The notes beneath the pieces are model-generated. The model was not told the DNA's origin. It searched no databases and worked only from the letters and a program-made list of their open reading frames with translations. The position numbers and the translations under genes are program-made. Shown here piece after piece: positions 37,051 to 43,884 of a stretch of 43,884 nt of DNA; the stretch's first letter is position 1; the number at the start of each line of letters is the position of its first letter. The DNA is from Staphylococcus devriesei (GTDB taxonomy: Bacteria; Bacillota; Bacilli; Staphylococcales; Staphylococcaceae): contig NZ_PPRG01000008.1 in the NCBI RefSeq assembly GCF_002902625.1, positions 1-43,884 on the forward strand. The letters run 5' to 3'.

Positions 37051-37830
37051 ATGACTCAAGTAAATAAAGAAGTATCGAACGCCTTATATCAAGCATACGT
37101 TTCTAAACAACATATCGAATTTGTAAGTAAATCCTTCAACATTAGCGAATCAGAAGCATACAAAACACAAGATGATCTAATTAACCAACTTAATACCAAA
37201 AACGACACTACTGTTAAAGGCTACAAAGTAAGTATGACGAGCGCTGCTACGCAGGCCATCGCTAATACTGATGAGCCAGCCTATGGAACAATATTATCAA
37301 ACCAAGTCGTATTTAATGATGCTAATGTATCATTGGCCAATTTATTTGATCCATTACTAGAACCTGAAATTATTTTTGAGCTGACAGCCGATCTCCCTGA
37401 AGATGCGGATAACCAAACTATACTAGAAAGTGTGAAAATAGCTCCTGGTATAGAAATCCCTGATGCTCGCTATAAAGACTGGTTCCCTAATTTTACTTTA
37501 AGTGATTTAATTTCAGATAATACGGCTACTGGTTTAATCGTTGTTGGTGAGCGCGTAACACCACTCGAATATAATCAGTTTGCAGATATTAATTTAAAAT
37601 TATTTAAAGATGGAACTCAAATTAAAACAGGCCACTCTAGCGAAGTACTCGGTAACCCAGTTGAAGCTATTAAGTGGCTCAATAAAAAGTTACATTCTCA
37701 TGGTAAACAACTTCAAAAAGGACAATTTATTTCATCAGGTACGTTTATCTCTCCTTTACACTTAGAACAAGGTAAGTATACTGCTGAATATGATAAAGTT
37801 GGTTCTGTTACTGTTCAAGTTGTAGAATAA
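37051..37830 (+). CDS. 2-keto-4-pentenoate hydratase family protein
   Basis: 259 aa from ATG 37051 (MTQVNKEVS), preceded by AAGGAG; the frame extends upstream without a ribosome site. MhpD/HpaH-type hydratase: GYKVSMTSAATQAI, EPAYGTILSNQV, and the metal-binding Glu pattern LEPEIIFELTADLP. Such enzymes hydrate 2-hydroxypenta-2,4-dienoate in meta-cleavage of aromatics, but some are decarboxylases. No aromatic pathway genes are nearby, so the reaction here is unknown. Divergent from nfrA, in a redox-stress neighbourhood. Confidence 0.82.
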   Translation: MTQVNKEVSNALYQAYVSKQHIEFVSKSFNISESEAYKTQDDLINQLNTKNDTTVKGYKVSMTSAATQAIANTDEPAYGTILSNQVVFNDANVSLANLFDPLLEPEIIFELTADLPEDADNQTILESVKIAPGIEIPDARYKDWFPNFTLSDLISDNTATGLIVVGERVTPLEYNQFADINLKLFKDGTQIKTGHSSEVLGNPVEAIKWLNKKLHSHGKQLQKGQFISSGTFISPLHLEQGKYTAEYDKVGSVTVQVVE

Positions 37831-37895
37831 CAATTCATTTAAATAACGTTGAGCAATTAATATAAAAAACATCTTAGCTTTTAGTTCATGCAACC

Positions 37896-37950
37896 TCGTG
37901 GGGACGGGATAACGAAATCTTTGAAATTTTATAGTTTCTATCCCCTCCTC
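37896..37950. repeat. palindromic intergenic repeat
   Basis: TGGGGACGGGATAACGAAAT pairs imperfectly with ATAGTTTCTATCCCCTCC. The family member lies after the hydratase gene and could terminate it. Same family as 9563-9657. Confidence 0.7.
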
Positions 37951-38090
37951 TTTCTTTTTCATCTTCTTCACTAAATATAAACGTTGCTTGCTGACGTTTT
38001 ACTTTTTCATTTTCAAAAAAAAATTCTTCTAGAGACTATTCATTATCAAATACTAATGTTTAGTTGAGAATGATAAAGGATAATTGATAG

Positions 38091-38149
38091 TAAGAAGTAT
38101 TTGAAATTTACATTGTTTAATAAAAAATCTTAAAATTCAATACTTCTTA
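38091..38149. other. long imperfect hairpin in the ahpC upstream region
   Basis: The 19-nt arm TAAGAAGTATTTGAAATTT (38091-38109) pairs with AAAATTCAATACTTCTTA (38132-38149) with a bulge; a third partial copy ACTTCTTAA follows at 38151-38159. It is about 75 nt ahead of the ahpC promoter. The remaining 37951-38225 shows no gene. Confidence 0.5.
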
Positions 38150-38225
38150 AACTTCTTAACACAATATTAAAAATCCTAATATAACACTATTAACACAATG
38201 ATTTTACAGCTATAAGCACATTAAG

Positions 38226-38282
38226 TTGACGAATAAGAACTGAAGTGCAATAATAATAACTAAGAGATTAGAATTATTATAA
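38226..38282 (+). promoter_or_regulatory. ahpCF promoter with PerR box
   Basis: TTGACG (38226-38231), 17-nt spacer, AATAAT (38249-38254) form a sigma-A promoter. A PerR box TTAGAATTATTATAA (38268-38282) matches TTATAATNATTATAA at 14 of 15 positions, placed to block the transcription start. PerR derepresses ahpCF under peroxide. Confidence 0.85.
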
Positions 38283-38343
38283 ATAAGCAATGATTATTAT
38301 GTAGTTCTAATTAATTTTACGAAAATCAGGAGGAATTTAAGTT

Positions 38344-38913
38344 ATGTCTTTAATTAACAAAGAAATTTTACCATTCACAGCGCAAGCTTATGATCCTAAA
38401 AATGACGAATTCAAAGAAGTAAGCCAAGATGATTTAAAAGGTTCATGGAGTGTAGTATGCTTCTACCCAGCTGACTTCTCATTCGTATGTCCAACTGAAT
38501 TAGAAGATTTACAAAATCAATATGATAAATTACAAGATTTAGGCGTAAATGTATTCTCAGTTTCAACTGACACTCATTTCGTACACAAAGCTTGGCACGA
38601 TCATTCAGATGCTATTAGTAAAATCCAATACCACATGATTGGTGACCCTTCACAAACAATCACTCGTAACTTCGATGTATTAGATGAAGAAGTTGGTTTA
38701 GCTCAACGTGGTACATTCATCGTTGACCCTGATGGCGTAGTACAAGCCGCTGAAATCAATGCAGACGGTATTGGCCGTGACGCTAGCACATTAGTAAATA
38801 AAATTAAAGCAGCACAATATGTACGTAAACATCCAGGTGAAGTATGCCCAGCTAAATGGGAAGAAGGTTCTGAATCATTACAACCAGGATTAGACTTAGT
38901 AGGTAAAATTTAA
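38344..38913 (+). CDS. ahpC: alkyl hydroperoxide reductase peroxiredoxin subunit
   Basis: 189 aa 2-Cys peroxiredoxin. Peroxidatic Cys49 in FSFVCPTE, resolving Cys168 in GEVCPAKW. It reduces H2O2, organic peroxides and peroxynitrite and is itself reduced by AhpF. AGGAGG ahead of the ATG. Cotranscribed with ahpF, 14 nt downstream, under a PerR box. Confidence 0.97.
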   Translation: MSLINKEILPFTAQAYDPKNDEFKEVSQDDLKGSWSVVCFYPADFSFVCPTELEDLQNQYDKLQDLGVNVFSVSTDTHFVHKAWHDHSDAISKIQYHMIGDPSQTITRNFDVLDEEVGLAQRGTFIVDPDGVVQAAEINADGIGRDASTLVNKIKAAQYVRKHPGEVCPAKWEEGSESLQPGLDLVGKI

Positions 38914-38927
38914 GGAGGCATTAAAAA

Positions 38928-40451
38928 ATGCTTAATGTTGATTTGAAAGAACAATTACAACAACTCTTAGGCCTTATGGAAGGCGACGTTGAATTCAGAG
39001 CTAGCATAGGTTCTGATGATAAATCTAGAGAGTTAAAAGAACTTTTAGATGAAATCGCTGAGATGTCTGAACATATCACTATTGTTGAAAAAGAATTAAA
39101 ACGTACGCCAAGTTTTACAATCAGTAAACCTGAAGAAGAAAACGGCGTAACATTTGCTGGTATTCCTTTAGGCCACGAATTTAACTCACTTGTACTTGCT
39201 ATCTTACAAGTAAGCGGTCGTGCGCCTAAAGAGAAACAATCAATTATTGACCAAATCAAAAGTTTAGAAGGCCATTACAACTTCGAAACTTATGTAAGTT
39301 TAACTTGTCAAAAATGTCCAGATGTCGTACAAGCACTAAACTTAATGAGTGTTGTTAACCCTAACATTACTCATACAATGATTGATGGTGCTGTTTTCCG
39401 TGAAGAATCAGAGGATATTATGGCAGTACCTGCAGTGTTCTTAGACGGTGAAGAATTTGGCAATGGTCGTATGACTATTTCAGATATTTTAACTAAACTA
39501 GGAAGCACTCAAGACGCTTCTGAATATGAAAATAAAGACCCATACGATGTATTAATCATCGGTGGTGGACCAGCAAGTGGTAGTGCTGCAATTTATACTG
39601 CACGTAAGGGTTTACGTACAGGTATTGTCGCTGACCGCATTGGTGGACAAGTTAACGATACAGCAGGTATCGAAAACTTTATTACTGTTAAAGAAACAAC
39701 AGGTTCTCAATTTTCTGCTAATTTAGCAGCACACATTGAAGACTACGATATTGATACTATGACAGGTATCCGCGCTACAAATATTGAGAAAACTGATCAA
39801 GCTATTCGTGTAACACTTGAAAATGATGCAGTTCTTGAAACAAAAACTGCTATTATTTCAACAGGAGCAAGTTGGCGTAAACTTAATATCCCTGGCGAAG
39901 ATCGCTTAATTAATAAAGGGGTTGCTTTCTGCCCTCACTGTGATGGACCATTATTTGAAAATAAAAACGTTGCAGTAATAGGTGGCGGTAACTCTGGTGT
40001 CGAAGCTGCTATTGATTTAGCTGGTATCGTGAAACATGTTACTTTATTTGAATATGCATCTGAACTTAAAGCAGATACTGTATTACAAGATCGTTTACGT
40101 TCTCTATCAAACGTAGATATCCATACAAATGCTAGAACTGCTGAAGTTTTAGGTGAAGACCATGTAACTGGTATTAGTTACGAAGACTTAGCGTCAGGTG
40201 AAATGAAAGAATTAAGCCTAGATGGTATCTTCGTACAAATTGGTTTAGTTCCAAATACTAGTTGGATTGGTGACGCAGTAGAATTGAATAACCGTGGAGA
40301 AGTTGTTATCGACCGCAATAACAACACTAACGTTCCGGGAATCTTTGCTGCTGGTGACGTTACTGATCAAAAAAATAAACAAATTATTATTTCAATGGGC
40401 GCTGGTGCCAATGCAGGCTTAAACGCGTTTGATTATATCATTAGAAATTAA
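38928..40451 (+). CDS. ahpF: alkyl hydroperoxide reductase flavoprotein subunit
   Basis: 507 aa. An N-terminal double thioredoxin-like domain carries the redox pair Cys127/Cys130 in LTCQKCPD; an FAD domain follows with IIGGGPASGSAA near 210, the active-site disulfide Cys335/Cys338 in AFCPHCDGP, and the NAD(P)H motif VIGGGNSGVEAA. The C-terminal GIFAAGDVTD contacts FAD. It passes electrons from NADH to AhpC. AAGGAGG lies upstream; second gene of ahpCF. Confidence 0.97.
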   Translation: MLNVDLKEQLQQLLGLMEGDVEFRASIGSDDKSRELKELLDEIAEMSEHITIVEKELKRTPSFTISKPEEENGVTFAGIPLGHEFNSLVLAILQVSGRAPKEKQSIIDQIKSLEGHYNFETYVSLTCQKCPDVVQALNLMSVVNPNITHTMIDGAVFREESEDIMAVPAVFLDGEEFGNGRMTISDILTKLGSTQDASEYENKDPYDVLIIGGGPASGSAAIYTARKGLRTGIVADRIGGQVNDTAGIENFITVKETTGSQFSANLAAHIEDYDIDTMTGIRATNIEKTDQAIRVTLENDAVLETKTAIISTGASWRKLNIPGEDRLINKGVAFCPHCDGPLFENKNVAVIGGGNSGVEAAIDLAGIVKHVTLFEYASELKADTVLQDRLRSLSNVDIHTNARTAEVLGEDHVTGISYEDLASGEMKELSLDGIFVQIGLVPNTSWIGDAVELNNRGEVVIDRNNNTNVPGIFAAGDVTDQKNKQIIISMGAGANAGLNAFDYIIRN

Positions 40452-40767
40452 TAATTATTAGAAACTAAGTTAACCAAACTACTATTCCAAAAAACTGTTA
40501 GAATTTATTTCTATAAACAGACACTTAACCTATCAAATATCTTCGTGTAGCAGAAGCTCTTAATGAGCATTCTGCTTTTTTTATTTTTTCTTACTTTTAT
40601 ATAGTTTTCAAAAAATCATAAAATAACCTTTTTCAAGATTGCCACAAATTGTTCATAGATTGTAAATAATTTTAAGCTTCAAACGTTCAAATCTTTTTCT
40701 ATAAATGATACTCTATTATTATGCTTAAAAGTAGATGTTTGACTGATAAAGGAGATTATTGAAATCT
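40452..40767 (+). terminator. ahpF terminator (40549-40583) and lipoprotein leader
   Basis: AGCAGAAGCTC (40549-40559) pairs with GAGCATTCTGCT (40565-40576), followed by TTTTTTT. The rest of the stretch is AT-rich with no gene; AAAGGAG at about 40748-40754 serves the next gene. Confidence 0.87.
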
Positions 40768-41403
40768 ATGAAAAAGAGTATGATAATAGGTGTCTTTTTA
40801 ACGTTGTTACTTACTTTAAGTGCCTGTGCGCCTCAAGAAGATAATCAAAAAACAAGTAGTAATCATCATCATAAGAATGGTGTCAACGCGCCTGAGCACG
40901 CTAAAAATTTAACTGAGAGCGATATCTTTTCATCTGATAAAAAAGGTCAAAAACTTAGTGAAGATGAAATGAATAAAGCAATTAAAAAATATTTAGATGT
41001 TAATAGCGATATTTTAGATAATAAATATGTAATGCAAAGCGAAATTGATCGTCAAAGTACTGGACAAACTCGAGTGACAGATGAACAAGCTAAAAAACTG
41101 AGCAATCTTTCTAACTTAGCCGTAAAAAACGATTTACATTTCAAGAAATTTGTTAAAAACAATACTCTTCCTAGCGGATATAAAGAAAATGTGGACCGCA
41201 TTATTAACTATTTCCACGCGTTAAATAGTACAATTTCTGACGTCGATAAAAGCATTGAAGAACTCAATTACGAGCCTCAAAATACAATAAATGTAGTAGA
41301 TGTACCTACACATTATGCTGGCGATGTTAATGGTAAACAACAAGATAAAATCCAGAAATTCTTAGATGATAAAAATATTAAAACTGATGTCTTAGATAAA
41401 TAG
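40768..41403 (+). CDS. NDxxF motif lipoprotein
   Basis: About 211 aa from ATG 40768. A short n-region (MKKS) precedes a hydrophobic core and lipobox LSAC at Cys20, so it is lipidated on the outer face of the membrane. It has a His-rich stretch right after the Cys (NHHHKNG) and the NDxxF motif (NDLHF) in the middle of the protein. Mostly helical and charged. A TTG at 40759 is nearer AAGGAG (4 nt) than the ATG (13 nt) but gives the less usual start. The function of this staphylococcal family is unknown. Ends at a bidirectional terminator. Confidence 0.8.
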   Translation: MKKSMIIGVFLTLLLTLSACAPQEDNQKTSSNHHHKNGVNAPEHAKNLTESDIFSSDKKGQKLSEDEMNKAIKKYLDVNSDILDNKYVMQSEIDRQSTGQTRVTDEQAKKLSNLSNLAVKNDLHFKKFVKNNTLPSGYKENVDRIINYFHALNSTISDVDKSIEELNYEPQNTINVVDVPTHYAGDVNGKQQDKIQKFLDDKNIKTDVLDK

Positions 41404-41409
41404 AAGTAA

Positions 41410-41462
41410 CTCCCAATATGATTAAGTTATATTAACTCTAATCAATATTGGGAGCTTTTTTA
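41410..41462. terminator. bidirectional terminator
   Basis: CTCCCAATATGATTA (41410-41424) pairs with TAATCAATATTGGGAG (to 41454), then TTTTTTAT; it overlaps the 3' end of the convergent gene. Confidence 0.87.
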
Positions 41463-42038
41463 TATTTCTATGCAATATGGCTTACAGTTTTCCACATTAT
41501 AGTCTAAAGCTTCTTTTTCAGATATCATTTCAAAGTAAACTAAAATACATCTGATTACCACTTGATGTGCAACAATAACAACAGCATCGTCTTCTTTGTG
41601 TGCCACATTTTCAAAAAATGATTGCACCCTATAATAAACGTCTCTATAGCTTTCACCTTCTGGAGCTTTTTGCGTAAAACTATGTCTAAAATCTTTATAA
41701 TCGGGATGATTAAAATAACGACTAAACTGTTCTTCTTGCGCCAATTTATCTTTATATTTGCCATCAAACACACCTAGAGAACGTTCGCGTAATAACGATG
41801 TAATGGTTGTAGGTATTTTATAAGGAAAGATATGGCGATACGTTTCTTGAGTACGTGTTAAATCTGAAACATAAACATGATCGACTTGTATATCTTTAAA
41901 ATACGTTTCTAGAGCCTTCGCTCCTGCCACACCCTTCTCTGTGAGTGACACATCTAATTGGCCACAGAAGTAAGAGCGATGATGTTTATTGTCATAATTA
42001 GATTGAGATTCACCGTGTCTCACTAAATATATTTTCAT
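41460..42038 (-). CDS. histidine phosphatase family protein
   Basis: 192 aa. The catalytic RHG motif is LVRHGESQSN at residues 5-14, with the phosphohistidine on His8. The second core His is in VIVAHQVVIRCIL near 158. Glu in LLRERSLGVFDGKY and other core residues fit the phosphoglycerate-mutase-like phosphatases rather than true mutase. The substrate is not predictable. Immediately downstream of the frameshifted LysE gene on the same strand. Confidence 0.88.
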   Translation of the reverse strand: MKIYLVRHGESQSNYDNKHHRSYFCGQLDVSLTEKGVAGAKALETYFKDIQVDHVYVSDLTRTQETYRHIFPYKIPTTITSLLRERSLGVFDGKYKDKLAQEEQFSRYFNHPDYKDFRHSFTQKAPEGESYRDVYYRVQSFFENVAHKEDDAVVIVAHQVVIRCILVYFEMISEKEALDYNVENCKPYCIEI

Positions 42039-42059
42039 TTTTTATTCCTCTTTTTTTAA

Positions 42060-42687
42060 TTAGCTACTTTTACTTAACAATAAATTAAATGATAATCCTA
42101 TTAAAATTAGACCTACACAATAATCGAATATTGCTTTAATTTTAGTATTACTAAAAAGTAATTTAATGTAACTAAAGATATATACACAAAATATAAACCA
42201 GCACAAAATTACTGTAACTACTATTAGTGATATTATAGTTATCTGTAATTTAATTTCCATACCATCATTTGATAAAAATTGAGGAAGAACACTTATATAA
42301 TATAGTAGTGCTTTAGGATTTAAAATTGTACTTAAAAATCCTTGTCGATATGAAGTAAAATAATTTATATTATTCACTTCACTATTTTTAACATTAAATT
42401 TCATTGGTCGTCTAGCCATAAAAATACTTTGAATACCTAAATAAATTAAATAGATAGCACCTAATATTTTAATTGTTAAAAATAAATAGTATAAACTTGT
42501 TAATATATATAATGCCAAAAATTGCTAACGAAGAATAGACAATATGCGCTGAACTTATACCTAGTGCCGCCATTATACCGTTCATTTTTCCGCCGTTAAT
42601 AGTATTTTTCGTAACTATTAAAAAATCAGGCCCTGGCACAATTATGATAAGCAATGTAATTGTTATAAAAGTCAATAATCCTTCCAT
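42060..42687 (-). pseudogene. LysE/RhtB family exporter, frameshifted
   Basis: The ORF from ATG 42687 (MEGLLTFITITLLIIIVPGP) has AAGGGGG upstream and reads through SSLAIFG, then leaves the family frame and stops. The other frame holds LALYILTSLYYLFLTIKILG, then YLIYLG, to a normal C-terminus at 42060. Removing one T from the five-T tract in GCAATTTTTGGC joins both as AILALYILTSLYY, a full exporter of about 208 aa with six helices. RhtB-type proteins export amino acids. Either a true single-base insertion, phase-variable tract or sequencing error. Confidence 0.8.
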
Positions 42688-42889
42688 GCAAAGACCCCCT
42701 TCGATAAAATTTATATCTATTATGCCATATTTGTATATGAGATTGAAGGTAGTCTTACAATAAAACATCTAAATATAATAAACGTCTCTCAATTAAAAAT
42801 TTTTACAATTTTTATAGTAATGAAAAAATTTCGTGATTTTTAAGGAATTATGATTGTCTTTAGAATAGAATACATGATACTATAAATGT

Positions 42890-42976
42890 GTAGTTAGCGA
42901 TAACTACAAAGTCTTTTATATTCATGAACATAATACTCCTGGGTGACGCCTTAACCCGACGTCACCCTATTTTTAT
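42890..42976 (+). ncRNA. candidate small RNA, two hairpins
   Basis: A promoter-like TTGTCT (42854-42859), 18 nt, TACTAT (42878-42883) leads into about 87 nt. Hairpin 1 is GTAGTTA-GCGA-TAACTAC (42890-42907). An unpaired stretch of about 33 nt follows. Hairpin 2 is GGGTGACG (42941-42948) with CGTCACCC (42960-42967) and a TATTTTT tail, a good terminator; its loop is C-rich. No ORF with a ribosome site on the plus strand. On the minus strand a 23-codon frame (42860-42931) with AGGAG also exists. I do not recognise the RNA. Confidence 0.5.
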
Positions 42977-43035
42977 GCCATTTTTTAATTTATTTTCCTT
43001 TAAAAATAAAGTTAATAACCACATATTATTTATGA

Positions 43036-43054
43036 AATGATAATCATTCACATT
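43036..43054 (+). promoter_or_regulatory. candidate Fur-like box upstream of a small gene
   Basis: AATGATAATCATTCACATT shares the TGATAATCAT core; 5 of 7 bases match in the second half-site. A weak promoter (TTCACA 43047-43052, 18-nt spacer, CATTAT) would be covered by it. The gene starts at 43132. Confidence 0.45.
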
Positions 43055-43131
43055 TAAGTAAAACCCCTGTCATTATGCACTTTTAAATGATACATTGAAG
43101 GTAGCAAATTACAAATACTGGGGGTGCAATA

Positions 43132-43389
43132 ATGGAATTATTAGATTATAAAATGATAGACGAAGAACTTATTGCCACTGTAAGATCAACTCACGGTCAT
43201 ATATTTAAATATTCTTTCAATACCGAAACACCTGAATATGAAATTTTAGAAGTACTTGAAGAAATAAATAACCATGTAGATAATGGCAGACATCCATTAG
43301 GTTGTGAAATTATTAAAAATTATGATTATGACGATGTTCATAACTATAATATTGCAACACAATCACCTAGTAGAATTATCATAAACTAA
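43132..43389 (+). CDS. small soluble protein, unknown function
   Basis: 85 aa, acidic, with a predicted beta-rich N-terminal half (YKMIDEELIATVRSTHGHIFKYSF) and several His. CTGGGGGTG is 7 nt before the ATG. No family recognised. A Fur-like site lies about 80 nt upstream, so iron control is possible. A terminator follows. Confidence 0.65.
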   Translation: MELLDYKMIDEELIATVRSTHGHIFKYSFNTETPEYEILEVLEEINNHVDNGRHPLGCEIIKNYDYDDVHNYNIATQSPSRIIIN

Positions 43390-43410
43390 ACTTCTGATTA
43401 TTATATATAC

Positions 43411-43447
43411 AAAAAAGAGGACTACTTATTACAAGCAGCCCTCTTTT
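43411..43447. terminator. bidirectional terminator
   Basis: AAAAAAGAGG pairs with CCCTCTTTT around a loop with partial pairing; it separates convergent genes at 43132 and 43462. Confidence 0.75.
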
Positions 43448-43461
43448 ATCATCTATAAACA

Positions 43462-43710
43462 TTATTTTCTTAAAGCACGTAAAATTAATGATACTACGAA
43501 AATAACGATAATTGCACCGATTAATGCTGGGATAATTGGTACTCCGCCCCATACAGGACCCCAAGTACCTAATAATTTACTACCTACAGCTGAACCGATT
43601 AATCCAGCGACGATGTTACCGATGATGCCGCCTGGAATATCTTTACCCATAATCATACCGGCAATCCAACCGATTAAGCCGCCGACGATTAACATAACAA
43701 TAAAGCCCAT
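43462..43710 (-). CDS. GlsB/YeaQ/YmgE family stress membrane protein
   Basis: 82 aa. Three glycine-rich membrane segments with the family pattern GGLIGWIAGMIMGKDIPGG and IVAGLIGSAVGSKLL, then a third helix and basic C-terminus LRALRK. Also called transglycosylase-associated protein, although no enzymatic activity is shown. In staphylococci similar proteins are sigma-B stress genes. AAGGAGAG precedes the ATG. A weak sigma-B-like element (GTTTAT, 13 nt, TGGTAC, 43755-43779 on the minus strand) is upstream. 43711-43884 has no other gene. Confidence 0.87.
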   Translation of the reverse strand: MGFIVMLIVGGLIGWIAGMIMGKDIPGGIIGNIVAGLIGSAVGSKLLGTWGPVWGGVPIIPALIGAIIVIFVVSLILRALRK

Positions 43711-43884
43711 AGTTTAACTCTCCTTATTTTCTATTTTTTATTCACTTCTTACTTGTACCACCTCACCACATATATAAACATTTTTATTGAAATTTTTTAA
43801 ACTTTTTTTAGAACTTAGAACAGAATATATTTTAATAAATTCATACATAGTTTTCATATTTATCTAATTTTTTCATTTTAGTTT

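Overview
The window is low-GC Firmicutes DNA and almost certainly a Staphylococcus chromosome. Many products read as close homologues of S. aureus proteins (GuaA, GuaB, NfrA, AhpC, AhpF, TcyP, IsdI, MpsABC). The gene order is the staphylococcal core order ahpCF - nfrA - tcyP - xpt/pbuX/guaB/guaA - psm - mpsABC - cysM/metB - sle1 - gltC/gltBD, presented in reverse. The species cannot be fixed from sequence alone. The S. aureus nuSa-alpha (ssl/lpl) island, which sits between guaA and mpsA in that species as I recall it, is absent, so a coagulase-negative species or relative is likely.

Layout. 1-9.3 kb: a truncated tRNA-Ser, the glutamate synthase genes gltB-gltD with the divergent LysR regulator gltC, and two overlapping YibE/F membrane proteins. 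9.3-14 kb: a NUDIX hydrolase, a small membrane protein, a two-LysM CHAP wall hydrolase of the Sle1 type, and the mccA-mccB reverse-transsulfuration pair. 14-19 kb: a pentapeptide-like protein, an unknown acidic protein, an NSS-type Na+ symporter, an Est30-type esterase, a decayed patatin gene and a PAP2 phosphatase. 19.2-25.4 kb: the mpsA-mpsB-mpsC bicarbonate/ion-transport operon, an unannotated 20-residue phenol-soluble modulin (PSM) peptide gene with its own promoter and terminator, and two small membrane proteins. 25.6-31.1 kb: the purine salvage operon xpt-pbuX-guaB-guaA behind a guanine riboswitch. 31-36 kb: a sigma-B-type general stress gene, an acetyltransferase-like protein, a RacA-like DNA-binding coiled-coil protein, an SDR remnant, a Fur-box-controlled DUF454-isdI pair and tcyP. 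36-43.9 kb: nfrA, a hydratase, PerR-box-controlled ahpCF, an NDxxF lipoprotein, a histidine phosphatase, a frameshifted LysE exporter, a candidate small RNA, a small unknown gene with a possible Fur site and a GlsB-type stress membrane protein.

Themes. Redox, sulfur and iron homeostasis recur (AhpCF, NfrA, TcyP, MccAB, IsdI) and carry recognisable PerR and Fur operators. Several intergenic gaps hold one family of palindromic repeat that doubles as a terminator. Three genes are decaying by single-base or nonsense changes (patatin, SDR, LysE). The least expected items are the PSM gene, the guanine riboswitch with an unusually long linker to its terminator, a tiny Cys-containing upstream ORF overlapping the mccA start, and a compact small-RNA candidate.
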